A DNA stretch of 64,000 nucleotides from Isoptericola halotolerans (GCF_013149785.1 NZ_JABEZU010000001.1:248001-312000), one strand, 5' to 3'. Numbered from the stretch's first letter, positions 24,532 to 33,620 are shown. Numbers and translations are program-made. The notes: a model not told the origin generated them from the letters alone.

Positions 24532-25439
24532 GCGCCGCCGACCTGCGTGCCCGGTTCTACGCCGAGCTGGACCCGGCGCTCGCCGCGCACCCCGACGCCG
24601 TGCTCGTGCTGGCCGTCATCGGGGCGGGGTACGTCAGCGAGACGATCACGCGACGCCCGGACCAGGTGGTCGACGTGGGAATCCGCGAGCAGGCCATGGT
24701 CGGGGTCGCGGGCGGGCTCGCGCTGGCCGGGCGGCGACCGATCGTGCACACCTTCGCCCCGTTCCTCGTGGAGCGGGCCTACGAGCAGGTGAAGCTGGAC
24801 CTCGGTCATCAGGACGTGGGCGCGCTGCTCGTCAGCGCCGGGGCGTCGTACGACATGAGCTCGGCCGGACGCACCCACCAGGCGCCCGCCGACGTCGCCC
24901 TGATGGCGGCGCTGCCCGGCTGGACCGTGCACGTGCCCGGCCACGGTGACGAGGTCGCCGAGCTGCTGCACCGCGAGGCCGGCGGGGCGGGGAGGGTCTA
25001 CGTGCGGCTCTCGGGACAGCGCAACGCCCGCCCGCAGCCGGTGGACGGCCGGGTCCACCTGGTCCGCGAGGGAGCCGCGAGCGCACCGCTGGTCCTCGCC
25101 GTCGGGCCGATGCTCGACGTCGTCCTCGCCGCCACCGGCGACCTGCCGGTCCGCGTGGCCCACACGGGCACACCGCACCCGCTCGACGCCGCGGGCCTGC
25201 GCGAGCTCGTCGGGCCGACGCCGCGGCTCGCCGTCGTCGAGCCGTACCTGGCCGGGACGAGCGCGGCCGCGGTGGCCGCGGCGCTCGCCGACCGACCGTC
25301 GCGGGTGCGGCACGTCGGGGTGCCGCGAGACGCCGAGCTGCGCCGCTACGGCACCCCCCGCGACCACGCGGCGGCCCACGGGCTCGACGCCGCGGGGGTG
25401 CGACAGCAGGTGACGGAGCTCCTGGAGCGGCCGACGTAG
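24528..25439 (+). CDS. Transketolase, C-terminal (pyrimidine-binding) subunit
   Basis: 303-residue partner of the preceding subunit. The pyrimidine-binding domain shows VVDVGIREQAMVGVAGGLAL with the catalytic glutamate in GIREQAM, then FAPFLVERAYEQVKLDLGHQ, and a C-terminal domain with AVVEPYLAGTSAAAVAAAL. The ATG at 24528 overlaps the previous stop, and GGAGGAGGGA lies directly upstream. A 9-bp hairpin follows the stop, suggesting the two-gene unit ends here. Confidence 0.87.
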   Translation: MSAADLRARFYAELDPALAAHPDAVLVLAVIGAGYVSETITRRPDQVVDVGIREQAMVGVAGGLALAGRRPIVHTFAPFLVERAYEQVKLDLGHQDVGALLVSAGASYDMSSAGRTHQAPADVALMAALPGWTVHVPGHGDEVAELLHREAGGAGRVYVRLSGQRNARPQPVDGRVHLVREGAASAPLVLAVGPMLDVVLAATGDLPVRVAHTGTPHPLDAAGLRELVGPTPRLAVVEPYLAGTSAAAVAAALADRPSRVRHVGVPRDAELRRYGTPRDHAAAHGLDAAGVRQQVTELLERPT

Positions 25440-25446
25440 CGGACGG

Positions 25447-25471
25447 TCACGCATCGCCAGCTGATGCGTGA
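25447..25471 (+). terminator. Hairpin after the transketolase genes
   Basis: Perfect 9-bp stem TCACGCATC / GATGCGTGA with a 7-base loop, 8 bases after the stop codon. There is no U-tract, as is common for actinobacterial terminators. Confidence 0.55.
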
Positions 25472-25566
25472 GTCTCCACGGCGTCGCACCGGGCCAGCGC
25501 ACCGACGACGGCCACCGTCCTGACGCGGCGATCGTCGCCCGACGCAGCGACGCCTAGGCTGCCGGT

Positions 25567-25932
25567 GTGACCGACGACGTGCGCAACATCCTCACCGCCC
25601 TGTCCGCCGTCCCCGAACCCTGGCAGCCCCACCGCCTGGCGAGCGTCAACGACTACGACGTCAAGGTGGTCAAGCTCGACGGCGAGTTCGTGTGGCACAG
25701 CCACCCCGACACCGACGAGCTGTTCCTCGTCCTCAGTGGCCGGCTCACCATCCAGCTCCGCGATCGCGACGTCCACCTCGGCCCGCACGACGTCTTCGTC
25801 GTCCCGAGGGGCGTGGAGCACTGCCCGCTGGCCGACGGCGAGGTCCAGGCGCTGCTCATCGAGCCGCAGGGCACCGTCAACACCGGCGACGCCGGCGGGG
25901 AGCGGACGTCCCCGCTCCAGGAGCTCGGCTGA
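25567..25932 (+). CDS. Cupin-domain protein
   Basis: 121-residue single-cupin barrel. Motif 1 is FVWHSHPDTDELFLVLSGRL, with the H-x-H, D/E and following residues of a metal site; motif 2 is FVVPRGVEHCPLADGE with the third histidine. The GTG start is close to typical spacing after the preceding hairpin. Related proteins with this exact architecture (mannose-6-phosphate isomerase-like cupins) are mostly uncharacterised. The short C-terminal tail is rich in glycine, and the stop codon lies in a strong hairpin. Confidence 0.85.
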   Translation: MTDDVRNILTALSAVPEPWQPHRLASVNDYDVKVVKLDGEFVWHSHPDTDELFLVLSGRLTIQLRDRDVHLGPHDVFVVPRGVEHCPLADGEVQALLIEPQGTVNTGDAGGERTSPLQELG

Positions 25933-25953
25933 CTCTGCTGCCGCAGCAGAGTC
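25931..25953 (+). terminator. Hairpin overlapping the cupin stop codon
   Basis: Perfect 10-bp stem GACTCTGCTG / CAGCAGAGTC with a 3-base loop. Its first bases are part of the TGA stop. The 195 bases beyond it, up to the convergent pdxR stop, hold no gene that I can support. Confidence 0.6.
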
Positions 25954-26148
25954 CTGGCGTCCTCGTCGAGCACGGCGAGGGTTCCGGGTGCAGCTGGCCG
26001 CGCCGCGACCGTCCGTGCGTTCTCGGAGGACGACTGGTCGAGCTCCGCGAGTGCGAGGACCGGCTGAGGGCCGTGCTCGCCTCCTCGGAGTCCGCGGTGA
26101 GGTCGGCCGGGGTCGAGGGTCGCCACGGGGTGTTCGGCGAAACCTGGA

Positions 26149-27600
26149 TCAAGGCCGCGGCTCTGGTCCGAGCTCGGCGCGGATCGTGCGCAGCGCGTCA
26201 CGCAGCGACGTGCCCGACGGCGGCGCGTAGCCGAGCACGATGCCGTTCAGCGTCAGGCCGGACCCGGGCACCACGTAGTCCTGCAGATCGGCGACGAGCA
26301 CACCGCGGGCGGCCAGTCGTGCGACCAGGTCGGCCGCCGGGGTGCGGTCCAGCTCCAGGACCGCGTGCAGCCCGCCGTCCAGCGCCCCGACCCGCACACC
26401 GGGCACCCCCTCGAACGTCTCGGCGACCGTCCGGCGCTTGGCCCGGTAGTCGCGGCGGCACCGGGCGACGTGGCGACGCAGCGCCCCCGTCGACATCAGG
26501 TGGGCCAGCGCGTGCTGGGTCACGCTCGCCACCGTGGCGCCGCGGCCCGAGCGGGCGGCGAGGACCGCGGCCGGGGTGCCGCCGTCCGGGGCGTCGTCAC
26601 GAACGGGGAGCACGAGGTACCCGCACCGCAGCCCGGGGTCGAGGACCTTGGAGAACGACCCGACGTGCACGACGACGCCGCGGTCGTCGAGCGCGGCCAG
26701 CGCCGGCAGCGGGGCGCCCCGGTGGCGGAACTCGGAGTCGTAGTCGTCCTCGACGACGAGCACGCACTCGGCCGCGGCCCAGGCGAGCAGCCGGTGGCGT
26801 GCGGCGACGGGCATCGCACCGCCCAGCGGGTACTGGTGGCTCGGGGTGACCAGCACGGCGTCGAGGCGCTCGCGGGCGTGCGCGGCCCGCAGGGCGCCGA
26901 GGTCCATGCCCTGGGCGACCACGGGGACGGGGACGACGGCGCCGCCTGCGGAGGCGATGGCCCGCCGTCCGGCGCGGAACCCGGGGTTCTCCACCGCCAC
27001 CCGGGGTGCGTGGTCCGGGGCGGTGAGGGACTCGGTGACCAGGGAGATCGCCTCCGCCGTGCCGCCGGTGACGACGACCCGGTCCGGGTCCGGCGTGAAT
27101 CCCCGGCTGAGGGTGAGCTGGTTCGCGACCTGGGTGCGCAGCGCGGGCTCGCCGGCCGGGTCGGGGTAGGTGGCCTCGACCGGTCGGGCGGCCGCGTGCC
27201 GCCACGCCGCACGCCAGTCCCGCTCGGAGACGGCGGCGGCGGAGGGGACGCCGGGCCGCAGGTCGACGACGGCGCGGGGCGGCGCCGTCGAGCCGGGTGC
27301 GGACGGCGCGGGGTGGGCCCGAGCGTCGGTGCCCGCGGACGGCAGGCCCTGGCGCGTCCCTCCGAGGGTGGCTGCGACGCGGGGCACGGCTCCGTGGCGC
27401 AGCACCACGTACCCCTCGCCGTCGAGCTGTTCGTAGGCGGCGGTGACGGTGCCGCGCGACAGGCCGAGCTCGGCGGCGAGCGCCCGGGTCGAGGGCAGGG
27501 TGTCGCCCTCGGCCAGGCGGCCGTCGTGGACCATGTCGCGCACGAGTTCGGCGACGCGAGCTGCCTTGGTCGGGGAGGTCGTGTTCGCCAAGTGGTCCAT
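26149..27600 (-). CDS. pdxR: MocR/PdxR-family regulator (GntR winged helix fused to aminotransferase fold)
   Basis: About 483 residues. The N-terminal winged helix contains LPSTRALAAELGLSRGTVTA followed by AYEQLDGEGYV, typical of GntR/MocR. The long C-terminal domain is a fold-type I aminotransferase used as a PLP sensor: VVTGGTAEAISLV, VTPSHQYPLGGAMP, VVEDDYDSEFRH and VGSFSKVLDPGLRCGYL, where the lysine would hold PLP. The ATG at 27600 is chosen because further upstream codons would run through the operator. There is no Shine-Dalgarno sequence. It is divergent from a PNPOx-like flavoprotein gene, a common partner of MocR regulators, suggesting control of vitamin B6 or flavin-oxidase functions. 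Confidence 0.87.
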   Translation of the reverse strand: MDHLANTTSPTKAARVAELVRDMVHDGRLAEGDTLPSTRALAAELGLSRGTVTAAYEQLDGEGYVVLRHGAVPRVAATLGGTRQGLPSAGTDARAHPAPSAPGSTAPPRAVVDLRPGVPSAAAVSERDWRAAWRHAAARPVEATYPDPAGEPALRTQVANQLTLSRGFTPDPDRVVVTGGTAEAISLVTESLTAPDHAPRVAVENPGFRAGRRAIASAGGAVVPVPVVAQGMDLGALRAAHARERLDAVLVTPSHQYPLGGAMPVAARHRLLAWAAAECVLVVEDDYDSEFRHRGAPLPALAALDDRGVVVHVGSFSKVLDPGLRCGYLVLPVRDDAPDGGTPAAVLAARSGRGATVASVTQHALAHLMSTGALRRHVARCRRDYRAKRRTVAETFEGVPGVRVGALDGGLHAVLELDRTPAADLVARLAARGVLVADLQDYVVPGSGLTLNGIVLGYAPPSGTSLRDALRTIRAELGPEPRP

Positions 27601-27615
27601 CCGATCAGAAGAGAA

Positions 27616-27636
27616 CTGGACTACAGGGTAGTCCAG
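27616..27636. promoter_or_regulatory. Operator between pdxR and the flavoprotein gene
   Basis: Perfect 9-bp inverted repeat CTGGACTAC / GTAGTCCAG with a 3-base centre. The half-site resembles the GTGGWCTA-type PdxR boxes described in corynebacteria. Its place in a 58-bp divergent region fits autoregulation and control of the neighbouring gene. Confidence 0.68.
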
Positions 27637-27658
27637 CGACCTTCGTACGGTCGGTGGC

Positions 27659-28327
27659 ATGAGCACCTGCCCGAACCTGACCGTCCGCCGCAAGCCCGAC
27701 CGTCAGACCGACGACCCCGCCGTCCTCGACGGCATCCTCGCCGACGGCCACCTCGCGCACGTCGCGATGGTCCGCGACGGATGGCCTGTCGTGCTGCCCT
27801 ACCTGTACGGCGTCGGCGACCTCGGAGACGGGCTCGGGCGGAGGCTCTTGCTGCACGGCTCCACCGGCGGCGGCCTGTTCCTCGACGCCGGGAGCGACGG
27901 CGTGCCCGTGTCGGTGGCGATCTCGCACCTGGACGGCCTCGTCTACGCCCGCTCCCTGAACGACAGCTCCGCCAACTACCGGTCCGCGATGATCGTCGGC
28001 CGCGCCACCGTGGTGCCCCGCGAGCTGCGGGTCGAGGCGTTGTGGCAGGTGGGCGACCACCTCATGCCCGGTCGCCGCGCGGAGGTGCGTGAGATGACCC
28101 CCCGGGAGGTCGCTGCCACCCAGGTGCTCCAGGTGCCCCTCGACCGGGTCAGCGTCAAGACCCGCAGCGGCGGGGCGGGGGAGGCGTCGGACGACGGCGA
28201 GGACCACGGCGTGTGGGCGGGCGTGCTTCCGCTGGCCGTGGCGGCGGGCACGCCGGAACCCAGCGCGCTCTCGGCCGACGTGCCGCCGGCGCCCTCGGTC
28301 GCGGCGTTGGCGGCGCGACTGCGATGA
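27659..28327 (+). CDS. Pyridoxamine 5'-phosphate oxidase-like FMN-binding protein
   Basis: 222-residue split-barrel flavoprotein of the PNPOx-like/NimA group. It contains DDPAVLDGILADGHLAHVAM, then GWPVVLPYLYGVGD, RLLLHGSTGGGLF and VPVSVAISHLDGLVYARS, followed by SSANYRSAMIVGRATVVP, the order seen in nitroimidazole-reductase-like proteins. The C-terminal 50 residues are acidic and alanine/proline-rich and probably disordered. The start is an ATG with a weak ribosome site. The divergent PdxR regulator and the shared operator suggest regulation by PLP. Actual activity (B6 salvage or general flavin reduction) is unknown. Confidence 0.83.
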   Translation: MSTCPNLTVRRKPDRQTDDPAVLDGILADGHLAHVAMVRDGWPVVLPYLYGVGDLGDGLGRRLLLHGSTGGGLFLDAGSDGVPVSVAISHLDGLVYARSLNDSSANYRSAMIVGRATVVPRELRVEALWQVGDHLMPGRRAEVREMTPREVAATQVLQVPLDRVSVKTRSGGAGEASDDGEDHGVWAGVLPLAVAAGTPEPSALSADVPPAPSVAALAARLR

Positions 28328-28406
28328 GGCTGCGTCGGACGAACCCAGGCCACCGGTCGACGATTGGCTGTTCGCGCGAGCGCCTGCGACCGGCGAAGAT
28401 GGGCGG

Positions 28407-29621
28407 GTGCGCACCATCCGGCAGTCCCAGAAGCTCCGCGGAGTCCGCTACGACGTCCGCGGCCCGATCCTCGTCGAGGCGCAGCGCCTCGAGGCAGAGG
28501 GTCACCGCATCCTCAAGCTGAACATCGGCAACACCGCGCCGTTCGGCTTCGACGCCCCCGAGGCGATCCAGACGGCTGTCACGCAGAGCCTCCCGGAGGC
28601 ACAGGGGTACAGCGACTCCCGGGGTATCTACGAGGCACGCACGGCGGTGGCGCAGTACTACCAGTCGCGCGGGCTGCGGGACACGATGGTGGACGACGTC
28701 TTCATCGGCAACGGCGTGTCGGAGCTCATCTCGATGGTGCTGCAGGCTTTCGTCGACGACGGCAACGAGATCCTCGTGCCGGCCCCCGACTACCCCCTGT
28801 GGACGGGCGCCGTCACCCTCACCGGCGGCACGCCCGTGCACTACGTCTGCGACGAGTCGAACGGCTGGATGCCGGACCTCGAGGACATCGAGTCGAAGAT
28901 CACCGAGAACACGCACGCGCTGGTGATCATCAACCCGAACAACCCCACCGGGGCCGTCTACAGCAAGGAGATGGTCGAGGCGCTCGTCGACATCGCGCGG
29001 CGCCACGACCTGGTCGTCCTCGCCGACGAGATCTACGAGAAGATCCTCTACGACGACGCCGTGCACCACCACGCCGCCACCGCCGCAGGCTCCGACGTGC
29101 TCTGCCTGACGTTCAGCGGGCTGTCCAAGGCGTACCGGGTCTGCGGGTACCGGGCCGGCTGGGTGATGATCTCCGGCCCGAAGGAGACCGCCACCGAGTT
29201 CCTCGAGGGCCTGACGCTGCTGGCCAACATGCGCATGTGCGCGAACGTGCCGGCTCAGCACGCCATCCAGACGGCGCTCGGCGGGTACCAGTCGATCGAC
29301 GAGCTCATCGTGCCGGGGGGCCGGTTCCACGAGCAGACGATGCTCGCGGACAAGCTGCTCAACGAGATCCCCGGGGTCTCGTCGGTGCGACCGCGCGGAG
29401 CGCTGTACTGCTTCCCCCGGCTCGACCCCGAGGTCTACCGGATCGACGACGACCAGCAGTTCGTCATCGACCTGCTGCGGTCCAAGAAGATCCTCGTCAC
29501 GCACGGCACCGGGTTCAACTGGACGGCACCCGACCACTTCCGGCTCGTCACCCTGCCCGACGTCGAGGTGCTCGAAGAGGCCATCGGCCGGATCGGGGAG
29601 TTCCTCGCCACGCGGCGGTAG
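28407..29621 (+). CDS. alaA: Alanine/aspartate-type PLP aminotransferase
   Basis: 404-residue fold-type I aminotransferase very like AlaA, which interconverts pyruvate and alanine using glutamate. Motifs: KLNIGNTAPFGFDAPEAI at the N-terminus, IINPNNPTGAVYSKEM at 174-189, VLADEIYEKILYDD at 204-217, and the lysine K241 in SGLSKAYRVCGYRAGW. GTG is used as start. Actinobacterial members of this group are usually single-gene units, and a strong hairpin follows the stop. The alternative would be another broad-range aminotransferase of the same subgroup. Confidence 0.88.
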   Translation: MRTIRQSQKLRGVRYDVRGPILVEAQRLEAEGHRILKLNIGNTAPFGFDAPEAIQTAVTQSLPEAQGYSDSRGIYEARTAVAQYYQSRGLRDTMVDDVFIGNGVSELISMVLQAFVDDGNEILVPAPDYPLWTGAVTLTGGTPVHYVCDESNGWMPDLEDIESKITENTHALVIINPNNPTGAVYSKEMVEALVDIARRHDLVVLADEIYEKILYDDAVHHHAATAAGSDVLCLTFSGLSKAYRVCGYRAGWVMISGPKETATEFLEGLTLLANMRMCANVPAQHAIQTALGGYQSIDELIVPGGRFHEQTMLADKLLNEIPGVSSVRPRGALYCFPRLDPEVYRIDDDQQFVIDLLRSKKILVTHGTGFNWTAPDHFRLVTLPDVEVLEEAIGRIGEFLATRR

Positions 29622-29624
29622 TCG

Positions 29625-29646
29625 GGTCGCCCCGCGGCGGGCGACC
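29625..29646 (+). terminator. Hairpin after alaA
   Basis: Perfect 8-bp stem GGTCGCCC / GGGCGACC with a 6-base loop, starting 4 bases after the stop codon. There is no U-tract. Confidence 0.55.
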
Positions 29647-29715
29647 GGTGCCGGACGGCCGCGTGTCGGACGTCACCCTTGACCCCGACGCGACGTCATA
29701 GTTCTCACTGGTCCC

Positions 29716-30972
29716 ATGAGACTCGTACCCGTCGCCTACCTGGCGTCCTACACGCTGTCCCTGCTGGGCAACTCCATCGCCGGGATCGCGCTTCCGCTGA
29801 TCGTGCTCCAGATGACCGGGAGCGTCCTGGGGATGGGGGCGCTCGCCGCGGCGACCGCCGTCCCCGCGGTGCTCGCCGGCCTCTTCATGGGCGTGGTGAT
29901 CGACCGGATCAACCGGCGCACGTCCTCCGTGCTCACCGACCTCGTCTCCGCGGCGGCGATCGCGGCCCTGCCGGTCGTCGACCTGATCACCGGGCTGAAC
30001 CTCGGCTGGTTCATCCTGTTCGGGATCATCGGCTCCGTCGGGGACGTGCCGGGCTTGACCGCGAGGGACGCCCTGCTGCCCGCGATCGTGCGGCACGGCA
30101 AGGTCTCCTCCGAGCGACTGATGGGCATGCGGGAGAGCCTGGGGGCGGTGGCGATGCTGATCGGCCCGGCGGCCGCAGGCACCCTCATGGTGCTGTTCGA
30201 CGGGTCGACCGTGCTGTGGATCACCGCGGCGACGTCCCTGCTCGCCGCACTGCTCACGCTGCTCATCCCGCACCGGGTCGGTGACATCGCCCGCGACCTC
30301 CCCGAGGCCGACGCGGACGCCGTGCCGGCGAGCGGGTGGACCCAGCTGCGAGAAGGCTGGCGCGTGCTGTTCCGCAGCCGCTTCCTGATGGCGACCACGC
30401 TGCTCAGCCTTGCCTCCGTGGTGGTGCTCGCCGCGCTGCAGGCGCTGGTCCTGCCGGTCTACTTCACGCTCGCCGACCAGCCGGGCATGCTCGGCTACGT
30501 CCTGACGGCCCTGGCGGCCGGGATGCTCCTCGGCGGTGGCTCCTACGCGCTGTTCGGTACGCGGGGGCGGCGCCGGTGGTGGTTCGTCACCGGGATCGTC
30601 GGGACCACGGTCGGGTTCGCCGTCGTCGCGACGCTCGCCTCGGTGTGGGTGGTGTTCGCCGGCGCGTTCGTCGTCGGGCTGTCCGGCGGGCTGTTCAGCA
30701 GCCTCGTCGGCGTGCTGATGATCGAACGGATCCCCGAGCAGATGCGCGGGCGCGTCATGGGGACGCAGAACTCCATGATGACCGCCGCGCCACCGCTCGG
30801 CATCGTCATCGCTGCCGTCATCACCGAGTTCGTCAGCCTCGACGCAGCAGCGATCACGCTCGCGGGCGTGTGGCTCGTCGCCGCGGTGGTCGGGCTGCTC
30901 GCCCGGTCCTTGCGTAACCTGGAACGGCCAGAGGGGCCGTCCACAGGGACACAGAGGGGACGACGGTGGTGA
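29716..30972 (+). CDS. MFS transporter, probable drug efflux type
   Basis: 418 residues with twelve predicted membrane segments. The loop FMGVVIDRINRRTSSVLTDL matches the G-x-x-x-D-R-x-x-R-R cytoplasmic motif between helices 2 and 3, and GIIGSVGDVPGLTARDALLPAIV plus ERIPEQMRGRVMGTQNSMM are typical of the macrolide-efflux-like MFS group. It is followed 6 bases later by a MerR-type regulator, which probably controls it. The substrate is unknown. Confidence 0.87.
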   Translation: MRLVPVAYLASYTLSLLGNSIAGIALPLIVLQMTGSVLGMGALAAATAVPAVLAGLFMGVVIDRINRRTSSVLTDLVSAAAIAALPVVDLITGLNLGWFILFGIIGSVGDVPGLTARDALLPAIVRHGKVSSERLMGMRESLGAVAMLIGPAAAGTLMVLFDGSTVLWITAATSLLAALLTLLIPHRVGDIARDLPEADADAVPASGWTQLREGWRVLFRSRFLMATTLLSLASVVVLAALQALVLPVYFTLADQPGMLGYVLTALAAGMLLGGGSYALFGTRGRRRWWFVTGIVGTTVGFAVVATLASVWVVFAGAFVVGLSGGLFSSLVGVLMIERIPEQMRGRVMGTQNSMMTAAPPLGIVIAAVITEFVSLDAAAITLAGVWLVAAVVGLLARSLRNLERPEGPSTGTQRGRRW

Positions 30973-30978
30973 CGAACG

Positions 30979-31809
30979 GTGCATAGCAACGAGCTGGCCC
31001 GGCTCGCCGGGGTGTCCGTCCGGACGCTGCGCCACTACCACCAGGTAGGCGTCCTCGACGAGCCTGAGCGGAGCAGCAACGGGTATCGCCGCTACGACGT
31101 GCGCGACCTGGTGCGCGTGCTGCGGATCCGACGGCTCGCCGCCCTCGGGATCCCGCTCGACCAGGTGCCGGCCCTGCTGGAGAACGCGGAGGCCGGCGGT
31201 GCGGGGGGCGAGTCGGGTGAGCTCCTGGACGAGCTGGATCGTGAGCTGGCCGGTCAGATGGACCGGCTGGCCCGCCAGCGGGCGGTGATCGCCCAGCTGC
31301 GCGACCACCACGTGGCCCCCGACCTGCCACCCGAGCTGGCGCCGTTCTTCGGCGTCCACCCGTCGATGGGCATCCTGGCCAGGATCGACCGTGACCAGGC
31401 GGTGCTGCTGGCCCACCTGGCCGGCGAGGAGGGGATGCCGCACCTGGCCGGCCTCTACGAGAGGCTCGGCGACGCCGTCCTCGACGCGAGGGGGAACGAC
31501 CTGCCGGAGCGCTTCGAGCGGCTCGGACCCACCAGCCCCGACGGGGAGATCTCGGCACTGGTCGAGGACTACCTGGAGGTCTACGGTCCGGTCGTGGACG
31601 AGCTCGCCGCGGCCGAGCTCCCGCTCGACCTGAGCGGGTCCGAGGAGGTCCTCACCGAGTACACCGACGCGGTGCTCAACGAGCAGCAGCTGCGGGCGTA
31701 CCGGCTGCTCGAGTCCCGGATCCTCTCGCGGACCTCGGAGAATGCGGTTGACGACGAGCCGCCGCCGGTGACAGCCTCGACGTCGTCCCCGCGGGCAGGC
31801 CGCGTGTGA
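30979..31809 (+). CDS. MerR-family transcriptional regulator
   Basis: 276 residues. The DNA-binding domain is SNELARLAGVSVRTLRHYHQVGV, then DEPERSSNGYRRYDVRDLVR, with the wing and a following coiled helix (residues about 75-115). The C-terminal 150 residues form an acidic helical domain resembling TipA-like/effector domains rather than a metal-binding loop; the cysteine pairs of metal sensors are absent. It is encoded just after the MFS gene with a GTG start, so it likely senses a compound exported by that pump. Confidence 0.85.
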   Translation: MHSNELARLAGVSVRTLRHYHQVGVLDEPERSSNGYRRYDVRDLVRVLRIRRLAALGIPLDQVPALLENAEAGGAGGESGELLDELDRELAGQMDRLARQRAVIAQLRDHHVAPDLPPELAPFFGVHPSMGILARIDRDQAVLLAHLAGEEGMPHLAGLYERLGDAVLDARGNDLPERFERLGPTSPDGEISALVEDYLEVYGPVVDELAAAELPLDLSGSEEVLTEYTDAVLNEQQLRAYRLLESRILSRTSENAVDDEPPPVTASTSSPRAGRV

Positions 31810-31958
31810 GAGGGGGCGGACGGAAGGTGAGTCGGGTGACGGACACGCACGGCGGTCCCACGACCTCGCGCTGACCCCTGCTCGCCCGCACCCGGACCGG
31901 TGCACCCCCGGTGGGTGGACGACGTCGGCGCACGCCATCGCGTCCCCTGGAGCCACCC

Positions 31959-33620
31959 GTGCCCCTCACCCCCGCCGTCGTCCTGCGCGACCTCACGTTC
32001 TCCTGGCCCGACGGGTCCACCCCCGTCGCCGGTGTCTCCGGTACCTTCACCCCCGGCCGCACCGGCCTCGTCGGTCTGAACGGCACCGGCAAGTCGACCC
32101 TGCTGCGCCTGGTCGCCGGTCGGCTGACGCCCACCTCGGGGACGGTGACGGTCGCCGGCACCGCCGACTACCTGCCGCAACGCCTCACCCTGGACACCGA
32201 CGCGACGGTCGCCGACCTGCTCGGCGTGCGTGCCGTCGTCGACGCCGTGCGGGCCATCGCCGACGGCGACGTCCGTCCCGAGCTGTTCGACGTCGTCGGC
32301 GTGGACGGGTGGGACCTGGAGGAACGAGCCGTCGCCGCGCTCGCCGGCGCGGACGTCCTGCCCGCCTCAGCCACCGGGGTGCTCGACCGTCGGGTCGGGA
32401 CCCTGTCCGGGGGTGAGGCCGTGCTCGTCGCGATCACCGGCATCCGGCTGGGCGGCGCCGACGTCGCCCTGCTCGACGAGCCGACGAACAACCTGGACGG
32501 CTCGGCCCGTGAGCGCCTCCACGAGCTGGTGCGCACCTGGCGCGGCGCGCTCGTGGTGATCTCGCACGACCGCGAGCTGCTCGAGCTGGTCGACACCACG
32601 GCGGAGCTGCGCACGGGCGCGCTGACCACGTACGGCGGCACCTACTCGCAGTACGAGGACCACCTCGCCGGGCAGCAGGAGGCCGCGCGCTCGGCGCTGC
32701 GCGACGCCGAGCAGACGCTGCGGCGCGAGAAACGGCAGCGCATCGACACGCAGGAGCGCATCGCCCACTCCGAGCGCCAGGGTCGCAAGGACGCCGCGAA
32801 CCGCAAGTACGTCAAGGCGGTCGTCGACGACCGCCGCAACGCCGCCCAGAAGTCGCAGGGATCCCGGCGGGGCGCCGCCGCGGAGGCCGAGTCGCGGGCC
32901 CGTGAGGCCGTGGCGGTCGCGGAGCGTGCCGTGCGCGACGACGACCGCATCGTCGTCGACCTGCCCGACCCCGACGTCCCGGCCGGGCGCAGGCTCGCGG
33001 TGCTGCGCGGGGCCGACGGGCGCGAGACGGTGATCGCGGGCCCGGAGCGGGTCGCCCTGACCGGGCCCAACGGCGTGGGCAAGACGACGCTGCTGGAACG
33101 CCTCGTCCGCGGCGGCGGGGCCGGGCGCGGCGGCGGCACGCGCGCCACGGCGCAGCCGCTCACGGAGCGCGTCGGCTACCTGCCGCAACGCCTCGACGGG
33201 CTCGACGACGGCGCGACCGTGCTCGACGAGGTGCGCCGCCGGGCGCCGCACGTGGCGCCGCGGGAGCTGCGCAACCGTCTGGCGCGGTTCCTCGTGCGGG
33301 GCGACCAGGTCGACCGGCCGGTGGGCACCCTCTCGGGCGGGGAACGGTTCCGGGTGGCGCTGGCCGGCGTGCTGCTCGGCGACCCCCCGGCCCAGCTCCT
33401 CGTGCTGGACGAGCCGACCAACAACCTGGACCTGGCCAGCACGGACCAGCTCGTGCAGGCGTTGTCGTCCTACCGCGGCGGCCTGCTGGTGGTCAGCCAC
33501 GACCGGGCGTTCCTGCGGCGGCTCGGGCTGACCGGCGAGCTGGTGCTCGGGGCGGACGGGTCGCTGGTCGCGAGTCGCCCGCTCGCCGACGTCGCGCAGG
33601 GCGGCCCCGCAGGACGTTGA
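31959..33620 (+). CDS. ABC-F family ATPase (ribosome-associated/antibiotic-resistance type)
   Basis: 553-residue soluble protein with two ATP-binding domains and no membrane helix. The first domain has GLNGTGKST at 39-47 and TLSGGEAVLVA; the second has GPNGVGKTT and TLSGGERFRVA. Both Walker B regions end in LLDEPTNNLDGS and VLDEPTNNLDLAS. The linker between them (about residues 230-340) is long, charged and arginine-rich, which in ABC-F proteins reaches into the ribosomal peptidyl-transferase centre. The GTG at 31959 has GGAG 7 bases upstream. Its last codons overlap the -35 box of the next operon. Whether it gives antibiotic resistance or is a housekeeping ribosome factor cannot be told. Confidence 0.88.
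   Translation: MPLTPAVVLRDLTFSWPDGSTPVAGVSGTFTPGRTGLVGLNGTGKSTLLRLVAGRLTPTSGTVTVAGTADYLPQRLTLDTDATVADLLGVRAVVDAVRAIADGDVRPELFDVVGVDGWDLEERAVAALAGADVLPASATGVLDRRVGTLSGGEAVLVAITGIRLGGADVALLDEPTNNLDGSARERLHELVRTWRGALVVISHDRELLELVDTTAELRTGALTTYGGTYSQYEDHLAGQQEAARSALRDAEQTLRREKRQRIDTQERIAHSERQGRKDAANRKYVKAVVDDRRNAAQKSQGSRRGAAAEAESRAREAVAVAERAVRDDDRIVVDLPDPDVPAGRRLAVLRGADGRETVIAGPERVALTGPNGVGKTTLLERLVRGGGAGRGGGTRATAQPLTERVGYLPQRLDGLDDGATVLDEVRRRAPHVAPRELRNRLARFLVRGDQVDRPVGTLSGGERFRVALAGVLLGDPPAQLLVLDEPTNNLDLASTDQLVQALSSYRGGLLVVSHDRAFLRRLGLTGELVLGADGSLVASRPLADVAQGGPAGR

Noticed and set aside
31810-31958. Regulatory leader (attenuator) before the ABC-F gene
   Set aside because: ABC-F genes are often controlled by leader-peptide attenuation, but I found neither a convincing leader ORF nor a clear alternative hairpin pair here.
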